A stretch of DNA of 64,000 nt from Mesorhizobium ventifaucium (lineage in GTDB: Bacteria > Pseudomonadota > Alphaproteobacteria > Rhizobiales > Rhizobiaceae), in NCBI RefSeq assembly GCF_935822925.1, contig NZ_CAKXZS010000016.1:62001-126000 (forward strand). Direction: 5' to 3'. Made by a program: the position numbers and the translations under genes. This document shows positions 50,340 through 58,799 of the stretch, piece after piece; the stretch's first letter is position 1, and each line of letters opens with the position of its first letter. Under the pieces are notes generated by a model that was not told where the DNA came from, ran no database searches, and saw only the letters and a list, made by a program, of their open reading frames with translations.

Positions 50340-51629
50340 ATGACCAACACCACCGACAAGAAGACAGGAATTTCCCGCCGCTTGCTGCTCAAGACCGGTG
50401 CTGCCGCCGTCGGTCTTACCGCCGGTTCAGGTGCCATATCAGGGTTTCCGACGATCTGGGCGCAGAACCCGATCACGCTGCGCCAGTTCGGCACCGGCGT
50501 TTCCAACCTCAACGCCATTGCCGACAAGTGCAAGGCCGACCTCGGCATCACGCTGGAAATGACCGCGACCGATTCCGACGCCGCCGCGCAGCGCGCCGTG
50601 ACCCAGCCGGACAGCTACGACATCGCCGACATCGAATACTGGATCGCCAAGAAAGTGTATCCGTCCGGCGTGATGCAGCCGATGGATGTCAAGAAGCTGA
50701 AATATTACGACAAGATCGTGCCGCTGTTCATCACCGGCAAGCTGACGCCCGACAGCGTCATCGCCCAGGGCACCGCGCCGCATACGGTCGGCTTCGTCGA
50801 GGCGCAGGACGCCAGGACCTTCGCCAAGCAGCCGACGGAGTGGATGACGATGGTTCCGACCATCTACAATGCCGATACGCTCGGCATCCGCCCCGATCTT
50901 GTCGGTCGCGACATCACCACCTGGGCCGACATCATGGATCCGGCCTTCAAGGGCAAGGCCGCCATTCTAAACATCCCGTCGATCGGCATCATGGATGCGG
51001 CGATGATCATGGAAGCCATGGGCAACATCAAATATGCCGACAAGGGCAACATGACCAAGGAGGAGATCGACAAGACGATCGACTTCCTGATCAAGGCCAA
51101 GCAGGACGGCCAGTTCCGTGCCTTCTGGAAATCGTTCGACGAGAGCGTTAATTTGATGGCTTCGGGCGAAGTGGTCATCCAGTCGATGTGGTCGCCGGCC
51201 GTCGCTGCGGTCCGCTCCAAGGGCATCGCCTGCAAATACCAGCCGCTCAAGGAAGGCTATCGCTCGTGGGGCGGCGGCCTCGGCCTGGCGGCGCATCTCA
51301 AAGGCGCCGAGCTCGACGCCGCCTACGAATATATCAACTGGTACCTGTCCGGCTGGGTCGGCGCCTACCTCAATCGCCAGGGCTATTACTCGGCCGCCAT
51401 GGATACGGCCAAGCAGTTCATGTCCGAGGACGAATGGGGCTACTGGGTCGACGGCAAGCCGGCCAAGGGCGACATCATGGCGCCGGATGGCAAGGTCATG
51501 GAGAAGGCAGGCGCGGTGCGCGACGGCGGCTCCTTCGTCGAGCGCATGGGCAAGGTCGCTTGCTGGAACTCGGTCATGGACGAGGACCGCTACATGGTGA
51601 GGCGCTGGAACGAGTTCATCGCGGCGTAG
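50340..51629 (+). CDS. Polyamine-type substrate-binding protein, Tat-exported
   Basis: A 429-residue PotD-like binding protein with a twin-arginine signal (ISRRLLLKTGAAAVGLTAGS). Mature landmarks include LRQFGTGVSNLNAIADKCKA, SYDIADIEYWIAKKVYPSGV, MVPTIYNADTLGIRPDL and TTWADIMDPAFKGKAAIL. AGGGGA precedes the ATG at 50340. A Tat signal suggests export folded. The ligand is unknown; the downstream racemase suggests an allantoin- or hydantoin-like compound. Confidence 0.92.
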   Translation: MTNTTDKKTGISRRLLLKTGAAAVGLTAGSGAISGFPTIWAQNPITLRQFGTGVSNLNAIADKCKADLGITLEMTATDSDAAAQRAVTQPDSYDIADIEYWIAKKVYPSGVMQPMDVKKLKYYDKIVPLFITGKLTPDSVIAQGTAPHTVGFVEAQDARTFAKQPTEWMTMVPTIYNADTLGIRPDLVGRDITTWADIMDPAFKGKAAILNIPSIGIMDAAMIMEAMGNIKYADKGNMTKEEIDKTIDFLIKAKQDGQFRAFWKSFDESVNLMASGEVVIQSMWSPAVAAVRSKGIACKYQPLKEGYRSWGGGLGLAAHLKGAELDAAYEYINWYLSGWVGAYLNRQGYYSAAMDTAKQFMSEDEWGYWVDGKPAKGDIMAPDGKVMEKAGAVRDGGSFVERMGKVACWNSVMDEDRYMVRRWNEFIAA

Positions 51630-51642
51630 CGCAACCTCTTCC

Positions 51643-51787
51643 CCTTCTCCCCTTGTGGGAGAAAGTGGATTGGCGCGCAGCGCCAAGACGGTTGAGCGGT
51701 GTTGGACGGATCGCCGTCGGGCCAAGCTGGAGCACCCCTCATCCGACCGAGCTTCGCTCGGCCACCTTCTCCCACAAGGGGAGAAGG
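51643..51787. repeat. Intergenic palindromic repeat between transporter genes
   Basis: The 21-bp arms 51643-51663 and 51767-51787 are perfect inverted copies (CCTTCTCCCCTTGTGGGAGA plus A on the left). Between them is a smaller hairpin CCGAGC-TTC-GCTCGG (51747-51761) and other GC-rich sequence. This resembles a dispersed palindromic element I associate with rhizobial genomes. It splits the binding-protein and permease genes and may lower downstream expression. Confidence 0.75.
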
Positions 51788-51826
51788 GACGCAGCTCCAG
51801 CCGCCTCGCAGCCTACCGAGATTTTG

Positions 51827-52738
51827 ATGACAGCAGTGCTCGAACGTCCTGGAATGATCGAAGCCAAACCCGCTAGGCGCCGCCGCGTCTCGATCGGCGC
51901 CGTCGTCCCCTACCTCCAGGCGGCGCCGCTGGCGCTGATCCTCGGCGCGTTTCTTTTGCTGCCGATCTTGATGATCGCCGTGGTCTCCTTCTGGGATTAC
52001 GATTTCGCGGCGATGTATCCGGATTTCCTGACCATCAACTACGCCGACACGCTCGGCTCCTGGGTCACCTGGAAAACCTATCTGAACACGCTGAAATACG
52101 CCGCCATCGTCTGGGCGCTGACGCTGCTTATCGGCTTCTGGGTCGCCTATTTCCTCGCCTTCCATATCAGGACCACGGCCATGCAGATGGTGCTGTTCCT
52201 GGTCTGCACGGTGCCGTTCCTGACCTCCAACATCATCCGCATGATCTCGTGGATTCCGGTGCTTGGCCGCAACGGGCTGGTCAACTCGACGCTGGTTGAG
52301 ATCGGGCTGATCCCGAAGCCGATCGAGTGGCTGCTCTATTCCGAATTCGCCGTGGTGCTGGCCATGGTGCATCTCTACACGCTGTTCATGGTGACGCCGA
52401 TCTTCAACACGCTGATGCGCATCGACAAGTCGCTGATCGAGGCCGCGCGCGATGCCGGCGCGTCCGGCTGGCAGGTGCTGTGGAACGTCGTCATCCCGCT
52501 CGCCAAGCCCGGCATGGCGATCGGCACCATCTTCGTCGTCACGCTGGTGATGGCCGATTTTTCGACGGTGCAGGTGATGTCCGGCGGACAGAGCGCCTCC
52601 GTCGCGCTGATGATGAAGAACCAGATGTCGCTGCTGCAATATCCGGCGGCGGCCGCCAACGCGGTCGTGCTGCTGGTGCTGGTGCTGCTGATGGTCGCCG
52701 GCATCCTGCGCATCGTCGACATCCGAAAGGAACTGTGA
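51827..52738 (+). CDS. Polyamine-type ABC transporter permease 1 (PotB class)
   Basis: A 303-residue permease with six hydrophobic segments: LQAAPLALILGAFLLLPILM opens, VPFLTSNIIRMISWIPVLG follows, and the EAA loop is EAARDAGASGWQVLWNVVIP. The ATG at 51827 is the first plausible start after the palindromic repeat; no strong ribosome site precedes it, so expression may be low. It is 4 bp upstream of the second permease. Confidence 0.92.
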   Translation: MTAVLERPGMIEAKPARRRRVSIGAVVPYLQAAPLALILGAFLLLPILMIAVVSFWDYDFAAMYPDFLTINYADTLGSWVTWKTYLNTLKYAAIVWALTLLIGFWVAYFLAFHIRTTAMQMVLFLVCTVPFLTSNIIRMISWIPVLGRNGLVNSTLVEIGLIPKPIEWLLYSEFAVVLAMVHLYTLFMVTPIFNTLMRIDKSLIEAARDAGASGWQVLWNVVIPLAKPGMAIGTIFVVTLVMADFSTVQVMSGGQSASVALMMKNQMSLLQYPAAAANAVVLLVLVLLMVAGILRIVDIRKEL

Positions 52739-52742
52739 GGCG

Positions 52743-53561
52743 ATGAGCCATGACAAGCGCACCTTCGAATTCTACGTGCTTGCGGCGTTCTTCGCCCTTT
52801 TCGTGCTGTTCCTCTACGGCCCGCTTTCGGCCATCCTGATCCTCTCCTTCCAAGGCGAGAATGGCGGGCTGACTTTCCCGCTGAACGGCGTTTCGCTGCA
52901 CTGGTTCGCCAATCTGTTCGAGCGCCAGGCGGTCGGCGATTTCGGCGGCAGCTTCAAACGCTCCTTTATCCTCGGCCTGATGGTGATGATCGTCACCGTC
53001 GGCGTGTCGCTGCTTGCCGGTCTTGCCTTCCGCCAAAAATTTCGCGGCGCCACCGCACTGTTTTATCTGGCCGTCGCCAGCCTGGTCGTGCCGTCGATCA
53101 TCATTAGCCTCGGCATTGGCGTCGTCTTCCAGCAGATCGGCTTTCGTCCCGCCTGGTACACGTCTGCTTTTGGTGCCCATCTGACATGGACCTTGCCTTT
53201 CGGCGTGCTGATCATGTTCGCCGTCTTCAACCGGTTCTCGCCGGCCTATGAGGAGGCCGCGCGGGACTTGGGCGCGACCTCCTGGCAGACCTTCGCGCAT
53301 GTCGTGCTGCCGATGATCGCTCCCAGCCTGATCGGTGTCGGCCTGTTCGGTTTCACGCTGTCCTATGACGAGTTCGCCCGCACGCTGATGACCTCGGGCA
53401 CGTTCAACACGCTACCGCTCGAAATTTACGGCATGACGACAAATGTCACGACGCCGGTGCTCTATGCGCTGGGCACCGTGACGACGGTATTTTCGTTCCT
53501 GGTGATCCTGCTGACGCTCGGCGCAATCCTCTATGTCGGCCGTCGCCGGGCGCGAATTTGA
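52743..53561 (+). CDS. Polyamine-type ABC transporter permease 2 (PotC class)
   Basis: A 272-residue permease: LAAFFALFVLFLYGPLSAI opens, then IILSFQGENGGLTFPLNG-like sequence (ILSFQGENGGLTFPLNG) and the EAA loop EEAARDLGATSWQTFAHVVLP. It forms the channel with the preceding permease. The racemase gene starts 7 bp downstream, so enzyme and transporter are made together. Confidence 0.93.
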   Translation: MSHDKRTFEFYVLAAFFALFVLFLYGPLSAILILSFQGENGGLTFPLNGVSLHWFANLFERQAVGDFGGSFKRSFILGLMVMIVTVGVSLLAGLAFRQKFRGATALFYLAVASLVVPSIIISLGIGVVFQQIGFRPAWYTSAFGAHLTWTLPFGVLIMFAVFNRFSPAYEEAARDLGATSWQTFAHVVLPMIAPSLIGVGLFGFTLSYDEFARTLMTSGTFNTLPLEIYGMTTNVTTPVLYALGTVTTVFSFLVILLTLGAILYVGRRRARI

Positions 53562-53568
53562 GAACCGC

Positions 53569-54315
53569 ATGCAAATCCTCGTTGTTAATCCGAACACCAC
53601 CGCCAGCATGACCGAAACCATTGCAGCGGCGGCGCGGCTCGTGGCCGGCGCCGGAACTGAGATCGCCGCCGTCACCTCGTCGATGGGGCCGGTTTCGATC
53701 GAAGGCTATTACGACGAGGCGCTTGCCGTGCCGGGCCTGCTGGTCGAGATCGCCGCCGGCGAGCGCTCGGGTGCGCAAGCCGCGATCATCGCCTGTTTCG
53801 ACGACACCGGCCTCGATGCCGCGCGCGCCATGGCCAACATTCCGGTCATTGGCATCTGCGAGGCAGCGCTCAGCACGGCCTCGTTCATCGCCCAGCGCTT
53901 CACCGTCGTCACCACGACCGAGCGCTCGCGCGTGCCGGTCGAAGCGCTGGTGCAGCGCTATGGCATGGCGGGGCGGGCACGCGTGCGCGCTGCCGACATT
54001 CCGGTTCTTGCGCTCGAAGACCCAACCTCCGATGCGATCCTGAAGCTGCGCGGCGAGATCGCGCGCGCACTCGAGGAGGATCGTGCCGAGGCCATCGTGC
54101 TTGGCTGTGCCGGCATGGCCGATCTCGCCGCCGCGCTGCGGCGGGAATTCGGCGTTCCGGTCATCGACGGCGTCGGCGCCGCGGTCAAGCAGGCCGAGGC
54201 ACTGATTGCGCTCGGTCTGTCGACGTCCAAGCGTGGCGCCTATGCAAACCCACTGGCAAAGCCCTATCGTGGCGCATTGAAATCCTTTGCCCCCGGTACC
54301 GTTGCCGCCGAGTGA
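53569..54315 (+). CDS. Asp/Glu/hydantoin racemase family protein (allantoin racemase-like)
   Basis: A 248-residue cofactor-independent racemase. The family opening MQILVVNPNTTASMTETI, GPVSIEGYYDEALAVPGLL, the first catalytic cysteine in AAIIACFDDTGLDAAR and the second in AIVLGCAGMADL are present. The branch resembles HpxA-type allantoin racemases and hydantoin racemases. Linked to an ABC importer, it probably converts an imported ureide or hydantoin to the enantiomer used by a hydrolase encoded elsewhere. The ATG at 53569 is preferred over the upstream frame extension because homologues start at this residue. Confidence 0.9.
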   Translation: MQILVVNPNTTASMTETIAAAARLVAGAGTEIAAVTSSMGPVSIEGYYDEALAVPGLLVEIAAGERSGAQAAIIACFDDTGLDAARAMANIPVIGICEAALSTASFIAQRFTVVTTTERSRVPVEALVQRYGMAGRARVRAADIPVLALEDPTSDAILKLRGEIARALEEDRAEAIVLGCAGMADLAAALRREFGVPVIDGVGAAVKQAEALIALGLSTSKRGAYANPLAKPYRGALKSFAPGTVAAE

Positions 54316-54320
54316 TCGCA

Positions 54321-55157
54321 ATGCGCCGAACGATCAGAACGCTCGTACTTGAAGATGTAAAAATCCTTGTCGACTGGGCGGCAGTCGAGGGCTGGAATCC
54401 CGGCCTCGGCGATGCCGTGGCGTTCCATGCGGCGGATCCAGAGGGCTTCATCGGCGCCTTTGTCGATGGCGAGATGGTGGCCGGTATTTCGGCTGTTGCC
54501 TATGGTGAGGATTTCGGTTTCATCGGCCTCTACATCTGTCGGCCGGACAGGCGCGGTGAGGGTCATGGCAAGGCGGTCTGGGATGCCGGCATGGCGCGGC
54601 TCGGCGACCGCACGATCGGCCTCGATGGTGTCGTCGAACAGCAGGCCAATTACCGCAGCATGGGCTTTGTGCCGGCCTACCGGACGATCCGCTTCGTCGG
54701 ATCGCCGAACGGTCCGGCAGAAGTCGACAGTGGCATTCGCGCCATAGGCCCGGAACTCGTGCCCGACGTTCTGGACTACGACAGCCGGTTCTTTCCCGCT
54801 CCGAGGCGATCCTTCCTGAAACACTGGCTGCGCCCGCCGCACGTCGCGCTGGCGATCGTCAGGGATGGCGCCATCGAAGGATACGGTGTCGCGCGCCGAT
54901 GCCGGGAGGGCTGCAAGATCGGTCCACTCTTTGCCAACAGCCTGGAAGCGGCAAGTCGCCTTTTCGCCGCGCTCGCGCACAGGTCCGGTCCCGAAGACGT
55001 CCATCTCGATGTTCCCGAGACCAGTGGAAGTTTTGCAGCTTTGCTGTCGTCCGCCGGTCTTCAACCGGGTTTCGAGACGGCTCGAATGTACAGGGGAAAA
55101 GCTCCGCAGCTCGCGCAGTCGGGTGTCTTTGCGATTACGACCCTGGAGCTTGGTTGA
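54321..55157 (+). CDS. GNAT-family N-acetyltransferase with a C-terminal second domain
   Basis: A protein of 278 residues from the ATG at 54321 (281 from a GTG at 54312 that overlaps the racemase stop). The first 130 residues are a GNAT domain with the acetyl-CoA loop RPDRRGEGHGKAVWDAG. The second half (VDSGIRAIGPELVPDVLDYD, then FLKHWLRPPHVALAIVRDG) is the companion domain of double-GNAT proteins of the YitH type. The substrate is unknown. It may be the last gene of the transporter-racemase operon and is convergent with the Lrp gene. Confidence 0.87.
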   Translation: MRRTIRTLVLEDVKILVDWAAVEGWNPGLGDAVAFHAADPEGFIGAFVDGEMVAGISAVAYGEDFGFIGLYICRPDRRGEGHGKAVWDAGMARLGDRTIGLDGVVEQQANYRSMGFVPAYRTIRFVGSPNGPAEVDSGIRAIGPELVPDVLDYDSRFFPAPRRSFLKHWLRPPHVALAIVRDGAIEGYGVARRCREGCKIGPLFANSLEAASRLFAALAHRSGPEDVHLDVPETSGSFAALLSSAGLQPGFETARMYRGKAPQLAQSGVFAITTLELG

Positions 55158-55174
55158 TTGAACGCAAAGCGACC

Positions 55175-55714
55175 CTAATACAGCGGCTTGGCCATGTGCC
55201 GGGGTGCCGGCCATTCGGTTGTGATCCCGGGCTGCACCGGCCGCTCGAGATAGGTCGACAGAACCACGTAGCTTCGCGTCGAGGTCACGCCGGGCGTTTC
55301 GTAAAGCCGCGACAGCAGGCCTTCGAGCGCCCTTGTGTCCTCGGTGCGGACCTTGATCAGCATGCATGTGTCGCCGGCCACCGAATGAATCTCCTCGACT
55401 TCAGGATGCTCAGAGATCGCCATCAGTTCGGGGGTCTTTCCCCAGCCCTTGGTGTCGATATGCACGAAGGCAAGCAGCGGCTTGCGCACCGCCTTGGGAT
55501 CGATGATTGCCGCGGTGTTGCGAATGGCGCCGCTGCGCCGAAGCCGCTTCACCCGTTCATGCGCGGCCGGCGGCGACAGGCCGACACGATCGCCGAGCTC
55601 GGCATAGCTGACCGTGGCGTCATCGACCAGAACGCCTAATATCTTTCGGTCGGTTGCGTCGACATCGCGGGCAGCAGGCCTGTTCTGCAGAATGCCATGT
55701 GTTTCTTCATCCAT
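55175..55714 (-). CDS. Lrp/AsnC-family transcriptional regulator
   Basis: A 179-residue regulator. The N-terminal helix-turn-helix (DATDRKILGVLVDDATVSYA, then ELGDRVGLSPPAAHERVKRL) is followed by the RAM domain with KPLLAFVHIDTKG, VEEIHSVAGDTCMLIKV and GVTSTRSYVVLSTYLER. AAGGAA precedes the ATG at 55712-55714. Divergent from an MFS transporter gene 48 bp away, it probably controls that exporter in response to an amino acid. Confidence 0.92.
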   Translation of the reverse strand: MDEETHGILQNRPAARDVDATDRKILGVLVDDATVSYAELGDRVGLSPPAAHERVKRLRRSGAIRNTAAIIDPKAVRKPLLAFVHIDTKGWGKTPELMAISEHPEVEEIHSVAGDTCMLIKVRTEDTRALEGLLSRLYETPGVTSTRSYVVLSTYLERPVQPGITTEWPAPRHMAKPLY

Positions 55715-55744
55715 GGTGAAATTCCTTATTGATACAGAATTTAA

Positions 55745-55763
55745 TACGGCGATTATCGTCGTA
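55745..55763. promoter_or_regulatory. Palindrome at the MFS start codon, Lrp operator candidate
   Basis: The 19-bp segment TACGGCGATTATCGTCGTA is a near-perfect palindrome (one mismatched pair, single central base). Its last base is the A of the MFS ATG, and it lies 31 bp upstream of the Lrp gene ATG. Binding would control both genes and could block translation-initiation-region transcription of the transporter. Confidence 0.55.
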
Positions 55764-56941
55764 TGACGAACAGTGATCAAGTCGCAACATTGACGGCAAG
55801 GCCGCCTATTCCGGCGCTCGCTTATCTCTTGACCGGATGCATCGCGGTGATCGGCTCGAACTCGCTGGTTCTCGGTCCGATAGCACCGGCGGTGGCCGCG
55901 TCGTTTGCGACGAGCGTGCCGGCCGTCATGATCGCGTCCGCTGCGTTCGGCCTCGGAACATCCGCAAGCGCCTTGTTCCTGGCACGCTATATCGACCGAC
56001 TTGGCGCTCGCCGCATGCTGCAAGGGGCCTTGCTGCTGCTGGCGATAGCGCTTCTCGCCAGCGCCGCCGCGCCGACAGTAACAGCGCTAGTTGCGGCCCA
56101 GCTTCTCGCCGGCATCGCTGCCGGTATCGCCATGCCGGCAATCTATACCAGCGCCGCTGCGATCGCGCCGCCTGGGCGCGAAAGCGGAACGATCGGCGTC
56201 GTGCTGACCGGCTGGACCCTGAGCATGGTCGCCGGCGTCTCATTGTCGGCGGTGCTTGCCGATCTCGTCCATTGGCGCGCCGTGTTCGCCGCGGTCGCGG
56301 TGCTTGCGGCGCTCGCGTTGACCGGCCTTACGCTGACGTCGCTGAGCGACGTCAGGAAAAGCGGCCCGGCGCCGACGCCGCTCGGCGCCTTGGCCGTTCC
56401 CGGCATAGTGCCGCTTCTGGTCGCCTGCGGCGCCTTCATGACCGCCTTCTACGGCGTCTATGGCTATCTTGGCGATCACCTTCAGAACGGCTTGGGCCGG
56501 CCGGTCAGCGCCAACGGCTTGGCCGCGCTCGCCTATGGCATTGGCTTCGGCATGGCGGCGCTGCTTGACGGCGTGATCGATCGGCTTGGCGCGCGACGCG
56601 TCATGCCGTTCGCCTATCTTCTCGTCGCGGCCGTCTATGTCGCGCTCGCCGCGGCAGGCAGCAGTTTCCATCTGACCATCGCGATGGTCGCGGTCTGGGG
56701 TCTTGCCAATCATTTCGGGCTGAACGTCCTGGTGATGCGCCTCTCGGCGCTCGATCCGGCGCGGCGCGGCACGATCATGGGCTTGAACAGCGCAGTGACC
56801 TATCTCGCGGTGTTTGTCGGCACCACGGCCTTCGGACCGCTTTACTCCAGCTTTGGTTTTGCGGCATCGGCCATGGTCGCAGCGTTGCTCATGCTGGTTG
56901 CCGCTTCGGCGGCGGCGTGGCATTCGCCGCGGTCCGTGTAG
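55763..56941 (+). CDS. MFS transporter (DHA-type exporter)
   Basis: A 392-residue major facilitator protein with twelve hydrophobic segments. The motif-A-like loop after helix 2 is FLARYIDRLGARRMLQGALL, and GWTLSMVAGVSLSAVLADL is motif C of drug/proton antiporters. Further landmarks are LDGVIDRLGARRVMPFAYLL and ARRGTIMGLNSAVTYLAVFVG. With a divergent Lrp-type regulator it is probably an amino acid or metabolite exporter; the substrate is not evident. Confidence 0.92.
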   Translation: MTNSDQVATLTARPPIPALAYLLTGCIAVIGSNSLVLGPIAPAVAASFATSVPAVMIASAAFGLGTSASALFLARYIDRLGARRMLQGALLLLAIALLASAAAPTVTALVAAQLLAGIAAGIAMPAIYTSAAAIAPPGRESGTIGVVLTGWTLSMVAGVSLSAVLADLVHWRAVFAAVAVLAALALTGLTLTSLSDVRKSGPAPTPLGALAVPGIVPLLVACGAFMTAFYGVYGYLGDHLQNGLGRPVSANGLAALAYGIGFGMAALLDGVIDRLGARRVMPFAYLLVAAVYVALAAAGSSFHLTIAMVAVWGLANHFGLNVLVMRLSALDPARRGTIMGLNSAVTYLAVFVGTTAFGPLYSSFGFAASAMVAALLMLVAASAAAWHSPRSV

Positions 56942-57076
56942 TCGCGGAGCCACGCCGCGGCAGAGCTTGCGCGCCCCTCCTGTCCTTCGATAAATGCAAA
57001 TGAAAGTGCCACAGCGTCCACAAGGACGCGCGGCGCAGTATACGGGTATCCGGCTGTGAGGCTGTCTGGACCTGCG

Positions 57077-57502
57077 ATGAACACGACGCTTGAAACCACC
57101 GCCGACCCGTCGCCGAAAGAGCTCGCTTTTCTCGGGGAGCGGCTCAGCGCGTTCAACGACAGCGATGTCGGTGCGGCCGGGAGGAAGGCGCTCGCCGTGT
57201 TCGTGCGCGACGAGCACGGCGCGGTTGTCGCCGGCATCTCGGGATACACCGCCTGGGGCTGGCTCTATGTGCAATGGCTCTGGGTCGATGAGCGACTGCG
57301 CGGCCAGCACATGGCTGGCAGGATGCTGGACGCAGCCGAACAAGAAGCCGTCGCGCGCGGCTGTCACGGCGCCTTGATCGACACGTTCAATCCCCAGGCG
57401 GTCAAGGCCTGTGAGCGTCAGGGATATCGGCCATTCGGCGTGCTTCCCGATTTTCCCATCGGCCGCAGCCGCGTCTTCCTGCAGAAAAAATTGCTGGCTT
57501 GA
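57077..57502 (+). CDS. Small GNAT-family N-acetyltransferase
   Basis: A 141-residue single-domain acetyltransferase. The fold landmarks are LAVFVRDEHGAVVAGISGYT, WLYVQWLWVDERLRGQHMAG (acetyl-CoA loop RGQHMAGRML) and ALIDTFNPQAVKACERQGYR, ending FLQKKL. The start is the ATG at 57077; a GTG at 57056 is open but less likely. It ends one base before the convergent anmK gene. Substrate unknown. Confidence 0.88.
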   Translation: MNTTLETTADPSPKELAFLGERLSAFNDSDVGAAGRKALAVFVRDEHGAVVAGISGYTAWGWLYVQWLWVDERLRGQHMAGRMLDAAEQEAVARGCHGALIDTFNPQAVKACERQGYRPFGVLPDFPIGRSRVFLQKKLLA

Positions 57503-58633
57503 TTAGCCGGCAAGGCGCCCGCCGCGCATCGGCTGTGGCACACCGGTGGTGGTCGGAAAGCTGATCGGCAGGCCCCTGAGCACGCGAACCGCAAGGAAGG
57601 CAAAGCACTCCGCCTCCACCGCGTCACCCTTCCAGCCGAGCGCCTCCGCCGGCACCGCTTCGATGCCGGCGCGGCTGGCGAGCATGGCCATGATCGTCGG
57701 GTTGTGGCGGCCGCCGCCGCTGACCACCAGACGCTTCGGCCGGTGCGGCAGGAGGTCGAGCGCCTTGCCGACGGCTGCGGCGGTGAACGCCGTCAGCAGT
57801 GCGGCGCCATCTTCAGCGTTCATCCCATCCGCCATGGCCGCGCCGAAATCGAACCGGTCTAGCGATTTTGGATAGGGCTTGGCTAGGTAGGGATGCTGCA
57901 GGAGCTTGGCGAGCCGGGCTTCATCGACGGTGCCCGCGCGGGCCAGAGCGCCGTCGCGGTCCATCTCACCCAAACGCTTCGCTTTGATGAAATCGTTCAG
58001 CGGCGCATTGGCCGGTCCGGTGTCGAAAGCGACGACATTGTCCTTGCCGTCCCACCAGGTGATGTTGGCGACGCCGCCGAGATTGAGCACCGCAGTGTCG
58101 CCGCTGATATCGGCATCGCGCAGCAGCGCGGCGTGATACGCGGCCGACAGCGGCGCCCCTTGCCCGCCGGCGCGCATGTCGGCCGAACGGAAATCATAGG
58201 CGACCGTGGTCCCCAGTATGGCATGCATCAACGCCCCATCGCCAAGCTGGCGGGTCTGGCCGAGCCGGCCGGTTTGCGGGGCGCGATGCAGCACTGTCTG
58301 GCCATGGAAGCCGACGACGCCGATATCGGCCATCGTCAGCCCGTAGCTTTCGACCAGGTCCTTGACCGCTGCTGACTGGGCGCGCGTCAGCGCTTCTTCG
58401 GCTTCGCGAAAGATTGTTGGCTCCGGCCCGGCAAAATTCCACGCCCTGGCCTGATCCAGCGTCTCCTCCAGCAGCGTCCGGATCGATCCGGGGTAGGGCG
58501 CCAGCGTGTAGGTGCCGAAATCCGCGATCCGCTCGCCGTCGGTCTTGATCAGCGCAACATCGATATTGCCGTCCAGCACGGTGCCGGTCATCAGGCCGAC
58601 GGCCCAGATTGGTTCGCCACTTTTTGCAATCAT
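57503..58633 (-). CDS. anmK: Anhydro-N-acetylmuramic acid kinase
   Basis: A 376-residue kinase of the actin/hexokinase fold that opens and phosphorylates 1,6-anhydro-MurNAc to MurNAc-6-phosphate in cell-wall recycling. Landmarks are [20 protein letters not shown] (phosphate loop), [56 protein letters not shown] and [16 protein letters not shown]. The loop reads [11 protein letters not shown] rather than the common MSGTSLDGID. The next gene upstream on the same strand is murQ, which uses the product. The start may be the ATG at 58631-58633 or the GTG just before it. Confidence 0.93.
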   Translation of the reverse strand: MIAKSGEPIWAVGLMTGTVLDGNIDVALIKTDGERIADFGTYTLAPYPGSIRTLLEETLDQARAWNFAGPEPTIFREAEEALTRAQSAAVKDLVESYGLTMADIGVVGFHGQTVLHRAPQTGRLGQTRQLGDGALMHAILGTTVAYDFRSADMRAGGQGAPLSAAYHAALLRDADISGDTAVLNLGGVANITWWDGKDNVVAFDTGPANAPLNDFIKAKRLGEMDRDGALARAGTVDEARLAKLLQHPYLAKPYPKSLDRFDFGAAMADGMNAEDGAALLTAFTAAAVGKALDLLPHRPKRLVVSGGGRHNPTIMAMLASRAGIEAVPAEALGWKGDAVEAECFAFLAVRVLRGLPISFPTTTGVPQPMRGGRLAG

Positions 58634-58799
58634 CACTTGTTAGGCTCCGTTGACGCGATCGCCGACCGATTGCCGAATCTCGATAATCCCCTGTCGAAAT
58701 GATGTGTCGGATGGATCCGGTTGGTGAGCAAGGTCCCATGCCCTGCCTTTGTCGAAGTCGATCTGTCCAGTATACCAGTATCCCGGTATCCAGGCGGCT

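Noticed and set aside
51188..51826. A frame extending the first polyamine-type permease backwards through the binding-protein gene
   Set aside because: It is the other-frame reading of the binding protein and of the palindromic repeat; the permease begins at 51827.
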